Assembly: GCA_021783095.1 (NCBI GenBank) | Contig: JAJXUG010000001.1 | Location: forward strand, 55,570-119,569 | Length of the DNA: 64,000 nt | DNA from: Chloroflexota bacterium | GTDB taxonomy: Bacteria > Chloroflexota > Limnocylindria > Limnocylindrales > CSP1-4 | Reading direction: 5' to 3' | Shown here: positions 59,783 through 64,000 of the stretch, in pieces | How positions within the stretch are numbered: the first letter of the stretch is position 1 | How the letters are laid out: the number at the start of each line of letters is the position of its first letter | Translations under genes and position numbers: made by a program | The notes under the pieces: generated by a model | What the model was told of the DNA's origin: nothing | Databases searched by the model: none | What the model saw: the letters and a program-made list of their open reading frames with translations, nothing else

Positions 59783-60526
59783 ATGCGCCTCTATGCCATC
59801 GCCTGCGACGTCCTCGCCCGGCCGCTCTACCTGTGCGCGGCGCGCAGCCCGCACGTGGTCGATCTGCAACTCTTCGAGCGGGGGCTCCACAACGAGCCCA
59901 AGGACCTCCGGGCGCGCCTCCAGCAGGCCATCGACGACGCGCCGGCGAGCGCCGAGGCCGTGGTCCTCGGCTACGGGCTGTGCGGCGGGGCCACCGCGGG
60001 CCTCGAGGCCCGCCGCGTCCCGCTGGTCGTGCCGCGGGCGCACGACTGCATCACGTTGTTCCTCGGCGCGCGCGAGCGGTACGCGCAGGAGACCGGTGGG
60101 GGCGCCGGGACGTACTGGTACGTGGCGGACCAGCTTGAGCGCAATGACGGGTACAGGGCGAGCGTCGGCGGCCTGGCCATCGGGTCCGACTCCGACGCCG
60201 ACATCGAGGCGACCCGCGCGGAGTACGTTGCCAAGTACGGCGAGGACAACGCCGACTACCTGATGGAGGTCCTCGGCGGCTGGAGGGTCCACTACGCCAG
60301 GGCCGCCTTCGTCTCGATGGGGGTGGCGGACGAGGCGAGGCCGGAGGCCGAGGCGCGCGGCGAGGCCGAGCGCCGCGGCTGGGCGTTCGAGCGGGTCGAG
60401 GGAAGCCTACTGCTGGTCCGGCGGCTCCTCGACGGCGACTGGGCCGACGACATGCTCGTGCTCCAGCCCGGTGAGCGGCTGGCGATGAGCTACGACGACG
60501 GCGTGATCAGGGCCGCCGCCGGCTGA
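59783..60526 (+). CDS. DUF1638 family protein
   Basis: The product is 247 residues, soluble. It follows the DUF1638 pattern closely: IACDVLARPLYLCAA, VVDLQLFERGLHNEPKDLRARLQQAID, VVLGYGLCGGATAGLEARRVPLVVPRAHDCITLFLGARERY, GTYWYVADQ. DUF1638 proteins occur with corrinoid/methyltransferase genes in methylotrophic archaea and firmicutes; none is seen here. The Cys pair and the RAHDCITLFLG box suggest a metal or corrinoid-related role, unproven. The C-terminal third is an additional domain. It stands alone after tRNA-His. Confidence 0.88.
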   Translation: MRLYAIACDVLARPLYLCAARSPHVVDLQLFERGLHNEPKDLRARLQQAIDDAPASAEAVVLGYGLCGGATAGLEARRVPLVVPRAHDCITLFLGARERYAQETGGGAGTYWYVADQLERNDGYRASVGGLAIGSDSDADIEATRAEYVAKYGEDNADYLMEVLGGWRVHYARAAFVSMGVADEARPEAEARGEAERRGWAFERVEGSLLLVRRLLDGDWADDMLVLQPGERLAMSYDDGVIRAAAG

Positions 60527-60741
60527 ACACAGCCACGAGAGATGCCGCCAGCCCTGTGTGGCCGGACGAGTCGCTGCCGAACGATGCCGCCCCGCTCGCG
60601 GACGCTCGGGCGCGTGACCACCGTACGGCCGCTCCGGGCCCTGCGTGCCTCGCCGGGTTCGTCACCGCCAGTCTCGGGGCGGCGATCAGGACAGCAGGTC
60701 CAGCGTGCGTCCCACGTGGAGCGCGTGGTCGGGCAACCGCC

Positions 60742-63642
60742 CTAACGGTCCTCCGGGTCGAGCCGCTCGGCGAGGATCTCGGCCAGATGGCTGGCGCGCC
60801 GGCCGCCGAGGAAGGCCACCTGCGTCCGGCACGAGAAGCCGTCGGCGAGGATCGCGGTCTCCTGGGCCGCCGCCCGGAGGGCCGGGAGGAGGCCCAGCTC
60901 AGCCACCCTGCGCGTGATCGCCTCGTGTCCCGCCTCCGCGCCGAAGTTGCCGGCCATGCCGCAGCAGCCGCTGATCACCGTGTCTGCCTCGATGCCCGCC
61001 GCGGCCATTACCCGGCGGTCGGCGTCGTCGCCCAGGACGGCCTGCTGGTGGCAGTGCGGCTGGACGATGGCGTGCACGGGCGGGCTGGTCGGCGGCCGCC
61101 AGCCGACGCGGTCGAGGAGCTCCGCGAGGGTGGTGACGCGGGTCGCGAGAGCTCGGGCGCGGGAGTCATCGGGCAGCAGCCCCACGAGGTCCCGGCGGAG
61201 CATCGTGGCGCACGACGGCTCCAGCACCACGACCGGCTCCTGGCCGTTCAGCCCGCGGGCGGCCAGCGTCTTGGCGAGCACCCGCTTGGCGCCGTCAAGC
61301 TGCCCGGTGGTGTGCCAGGTCAGCGCGCAGCAGACGTCGTCCTCGGGGATCGCGACGTCGAACCCGGCGGCCTCGAGGACCCGGACCGCCGCCTCGCCGA
61401 CGACGGGCGCCAAGTGGTTGGTGAACGTGTCCGGCCACAACACGACGCGGGGTCGCGGGGCGGGCGAGACGGCCGCCGACTTCGCGCGAGCCACGAACCG
61501 CTGCGCGAACGTCCGCGGCGCCAGCTCGGGGATCCGCCGCTCCCCCGCCAGCCCGCCGACGAGCGCCCCGATGCGGCGCGTTGGCGCAAACCCGGTGATC
61601 GCGTTCACGAGCCGCGGGCCACCGGGGACCTGTCGCGCGAAGCGAAGCCACATCGGCAGGCGGCCCAGCACGTAGTGGGCGCGCGGCCGACGCCGGCCGA
61701 GGTAGTGGTGGTGGAGGAACTCGGCCTTGAGCGTGGCCATGTCCACGCCCGTCGGGCAGTCCGAGAGGCACGCCCGGCACGACAGGCACAGGTCGAGCGC
61801 GCCCAGCACCTCCCGGCTGTGCCAGCCGGCGTCGGCGAGCGAGCCCGCGGCCATCTCCTGCAGCAGCCTCGCCCGGCCCCGGGTCGATTCGCGCTCCTCC
61901 CCGGTCGCTCGGTAGCTCGGGCACATGGCGGCGCTGCCGAGGTCCGTGACGCACTTCCCCACCCCGATGCACCGCTCCATGGCGCTGCGCGGGTCGCCGC
62001 CGTCTGCCTCGAACGCCTGGCCGGGCTCGAGCGCGATCAGCGTCGGGCGGGGCCGTCGCAGGTCCGCGTCGATGGGCAGCGAATCCACGATGACCCCCGG
62101 GTTGAGCGCGCCGGCCGGGTCCCACGCGGTCTTCCAGTGGCGGAACGCCTCGACGAGCGCCGGGCTGTACTGGCGCTCCAGCAGCGCGCCGCGCGCGCGT
62201 CCGTCGCCGTGCTCGCCCGAGAGCGTGCCGCCGTGGGCCACCACCAGGTCGGCCGCCGCCCGGACGAACGACGTCAACCGCTCGGTGCCGCCCGCCCGGT
62301 CCAGCCCGAACCCCACCCGCAGGTGGATGCACCCCTCGCCGAAGTGCCCGTACGTGATGCCGCGAAGGTCGTGGTCGCGGAGCAGCGCGCGGAGCTCGCC
62401 CAGGTACGCCGCGAGTCGATCGGGCGGGACCGCGGCGTCCTCGAAGCCTGGCCACGCGGGCGTGCCGTCAGGCAGGCGGGCGGATCGGCCGGCCCCGTCC
62501 TCGCGCACCCGCCACAGCGCCTGCTGGGCGGCGGCGGCCTCGAGCAGCGTTGCGTCGCGCCGTCCCGGCGCCGTGCCCAGGGTCGCCGCCAATCGCGCAG
62601 CGTGGTCGCGCATCGCGGCCTCGCCATCACCACCGGCCTCGACCAGCAGCCAGGCGCCGCCCGCAGGAAGGCCCAGGCGGGGCGCGAGGGCATCCGCATC
62701 CGCGCCGAGGACTTCTGGCGTCAGGCTCTCGACGGTGAAGGGCCGCTCCGCGAGCAGCGCGGGCACCGCCCCCGCGGCGGCCACGTCGTCGGCAAAGGCC
62801 AGCACGAGCAGCCCCTTGGCCGCCGGCATCCGCACCAGCCGCAGCGTCACGGCCGAGATGACGGCGCACGTGCCCTCCGTGCCCACCAGCGCCCGCGCCA
62901 CGTCCGCGCCCCGCTCCGGCAGCAGCCAGTCGAGGGCGTAGCCGCTCACGCGCCGGGGCCACGGCGGGAGCTCGCGGCGGATCACCTCCCCGTGGCGGGC
63001 ATACAGGCCCTGGATGCGGGCGTCGATCGCGGGGCCGGGCCCTTCACTCGCCCCCGGCGCCGTCGGGCCCAGCGCGCCCAGCCGTCGCCGCGTGCCCTCG
63101 GCCGTCACCACCTCGAGCCCGAGAACGGCCTCGGCCGTGGTCCCCCACCGCACCGAGTGCGAGCCGCAGGCGTCGTTGCCCACCATGCCGCCGACCGTGG
63201 CGCGGTCGTGGGTGGACGGGTCCGGGCCCACCCGCAGGCCGTGCGGGGCGGCGGCCGCGTTGACCGCGTCGAGCACCGTGCCCGGCAGGACGGTCGCGGT
63301 CAGGGCCACCGGGTCCAGATCCAGGATCCCGCCCAGGTGCCGCCGGACGTCGACCACCAGCCCAGGGCCGATCGCGTTGCCGGCGATGCTCGTGCCCGCG
63401 CCGCGCATCGTCAGGGGCACGCGCGCCTCGGCCGCCAGTGCCACGGTCGTCGCCAGGTCGTCAACCGTCGCCGGCATCACCACCAGGGCCGGCGGCACGC
63501 GGTAGTTCGAGGCGTCCGAGCTGTACAGAGCCCTGACCTCGCGGTCGTCGCGCACCTCGCCGCGGATGGCGCTGCGGAGGCGCGCGGTGAACGCGGCGAG
63601 GTCAGCCGCGTCGGCGGCGTGTCCCGGCAGCGTGGCGGTGAT
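60742..63642 (-). CDS. FAD-linked/Fe-S dehydrogenase (D-lactate dehydrogenase type), apparent ATC start
   Basis: The product is 966 residues if translation starts at ATC 63642. The N-terminal half is a VAO-type FAD domain (RGAGTSIAGNAIGPG, GGMVGNDACGSHSVRWG, GEHGDGRARG). The middle has two 4Fe-4S motifs (CIGVGKC...MCPSY and CLSCRACLSDCP), and the end has CCG domains (SGCCGMAG, CHQQ). It is a fused GlcD-GlcF-type enzyme that oxidises D-lactate or another hydroxyacid. Family helix AADLAAFTARLRSAIRGEVRDD lies upstream of GTG 63555, and no ATG/GTG/TTG precedes it in frame. ATC at 63642 sits 8 nt after AGGAGG (63651-63656) and is the best start. Confidence 0.88.
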   Translation of the reverse strand: MTATLPGHAADAADLAAFTARLRSAIRGEVRDDREVRALYSSDASNYRVPPALVVMPATVDDLATTVALAAEARVPLTMRGAGTSIAGNAIGPGLVVDVRRHLGGILDLDPVALTATVLPGTVLDAVNAAAAPHGLRVGPDPSTHDRATVGGMVGNDACGSHSVRWGTTAEAVLGLEVVTAEGTRRRLGALGPTAPGASEGPGPAIDARIQGLYARHGEVIRRELPPWPRRVSGYALDWLLPERGADVARALVGTEGTCAVISAVTLRLVRMPAAKGLLVLAFADDVAAAGAVPALLAERPFTVESLTPEVLGADADALAPRLGLPAGGAWLLVEAGGDGEAAMRDHAARLAATLGTAPGRRDATLLEAAAAQQALWRVREDGAGRSARLPDGTPAWPGFEDAAVPPDRLAAYLGELRALLRDHDLRGITYGHFGEGCIHLRVGFGLDRAGGTERLTSFVRAAADLVVAHGGTLSGEHGDGRARGALLERQYSPALVEAFRHWKTAWDPAGALNPGVIVDSLPIDADLRRPRPTLIALEPGQAFEADGGDPRSAMERCIGVGKCVTDLGSAAMCPSYRATGEERESTRGRARLLQEMAAGSLADAGWHSREVLGALDLCLSCRACLSDCPTGVDMATLKAEFLHHHYLGRRRPRAHYVLGRLPMWLRFARQVPGGPRLVNAITGFAPTRRIGALVGGLAGERRIPELAPRTFAQRFVARAKSAAVSPAPRPRVVLWPDTFTNHLAPVVGEAAVRVLEAAGFDVAIPEDDVCCALTWHTTGQLDGAKRVLAKTLAARGLNGQEPVVVLEPSCATMLRRDLVGLLPDDSRARALATRVTTLAELLDRVGWRPPTSPPVHAIVQPHCHQQAVLGDDADRRVMAAAGIEADTVISGCCGMAGNFGAEAGHEAITRRVAELGLLPALRAAAQETAILADGFSCRTQVAFLGGRRASHLAEILAERLDPEDR

Positions 63643-63828
63643 CGGCGGATCCTCCTGCAGATTGCGACCTAGCGTACCGAGTCAGGGTGGTCCACACGGG
63701 ACAGTACGTGGACCGCTCCGGGACCGAGGCCCTGCGCAGGGGGCGGACCGATGACCATTTGACCGCCGGCGCGATCCCCCTGACGATCCGACCAGCGCGG
63801 ACGGCGCCTCGAAGCCACAAGGGGACTC

Positions 63829-64000
63829 ATGACGGCGCCGGATGACGAACTGCTCGCGTCGGGCCGCGGCTCGGCCGCCCGCGGCTGTGTGCTCGAGCTG
63901 GTCGAGACCCTCGTCCTCACGCTCGTCATCTTCCTCGTCATCCAGAACTTCGTCGCCCAGCCGTTCCGCGTCCAGATGTCCTCCATGGAGAACACCTTCC
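63829..64000 (+). CDS. lepB: Signal peptidase I paralog, 5' part
   Basis: The first 57 codons are present before the window ends. The N-terminus differs from the copy at 98 and is longer, but residues 24-57 (LVETLVLTLVIFLVIQNFVAQPF...) match it almost exactly, with the nucleophile Ser52 in SSMENTF. AGGGG lies 5 nt before the ATG. It is a second type I leader peptidase. Confidence 0.9.
   Translation, partial: MTAPDDELLASGRGSAARGCVLELVETLVLTLVIFLVIQNFVAQPFRVQMSSMENTF

Overview
This 64 kb window is bacterial chromosome of very high GC (roughly 70% or more by eye). It is densely packed with ordinary housekeeping and metabolic genes on both strands. I see no phage, plasmid, transposase, CRISPR array or rRNA. 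The gene content suggests a Chloroflexota lineage of the Limnocylindria/Ellin type, with a high-GC actinobacterium as the alternative: a coaX-coaBC-panB-panC cluster, Nei/Fpg, a long Lhr helicase, a DUF2236 oxygenase, a GT87-like enzyme, Tat lipoproteins and no outer-membrane genes. This placement is inference. At least 13 genes have a TANNNT-type -10 box only 6-9 nt before the start codon, so leaderless mRNAs look common.

Layout. 0.1-3.8 kb: a signal peptidase I, then two overlapping membrane genes, the second a NuoN/MrpD-like antiporter subunit with a long disordered tail. 3.8-8.8 kb (minus): nucleoside diphosphate kinase, a TPR protein coupled to an M16 zinc protease, a purine permease and a hypothetical protein. 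9.3-13.3 kb (plus): coaX-coaBC-panB-panC, covering most of the route from ketoisovalerate to 4'-phosphopantetheine. 13.3-20.7 kb (minus): MFS exporter with an apparent CTG start, BioD/DRTGG protein, hypothetical protein, Tat lipoprotein of the dimethylformamidase-like family, glutamate dehydrogenase, DegV. 20.8-25.5 kb (plus): MFS-GGT pair, a small zinc-ribbon protein and AzlCD. 25.5-27.1 kb (minus): M20 peptidase and a RidA gene broken by an amber codon. 27.5-29.7 kb: small membrane protein, GT87-like enzyme, class II glutamine amidotransferase.

29.7-36.4 kb (minus): the most system-like block. A histidine kinase and NarL-type regulator are followed, after a 354 bp leader with a perfect 14 bp inverted repeat, by a ferredoxin-fused GltD-like flavoprotein and two paralogous five-TM proteins. 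All three downstream genes are tightly linked, and a field of hairpins lies behind them. 36.4-42 kb: Nei and Lhr. 42-42.5 kb: three hairpins whose loops on the minus strand all read YTCTCCC, a candidate C-rich-loop sRNA. 42.5-49.1 kb: tatA, a Nudix-pseudo-metallo-beta-lactamase fusion, GNAT, DUF255 thioredoxin protein, a papain-like protein, then a decayed area with a frameshifted zinc ribbon, two 186 bp direct repeats and a truncated GyrI-like fragment, then a flavodoxin. 49.3-59.1 kb: GlcD-type oxidase, secreted M1 peptidase, GNAT, DUF2236, BioY, ABC exporter pair, CAP-domain protein. 59.4-64 kb: tRNA-His, DUF1638, a large FAD/Fe-S dehydrogenase with an apparent ATC start, and the first 57 codons of a second signal peptidase I.

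Starts were chosen from frame, overlap with neighbours, Shine-Dalgarno or -10 position and family N-termini. Family calls come from motif recognition without database searches.
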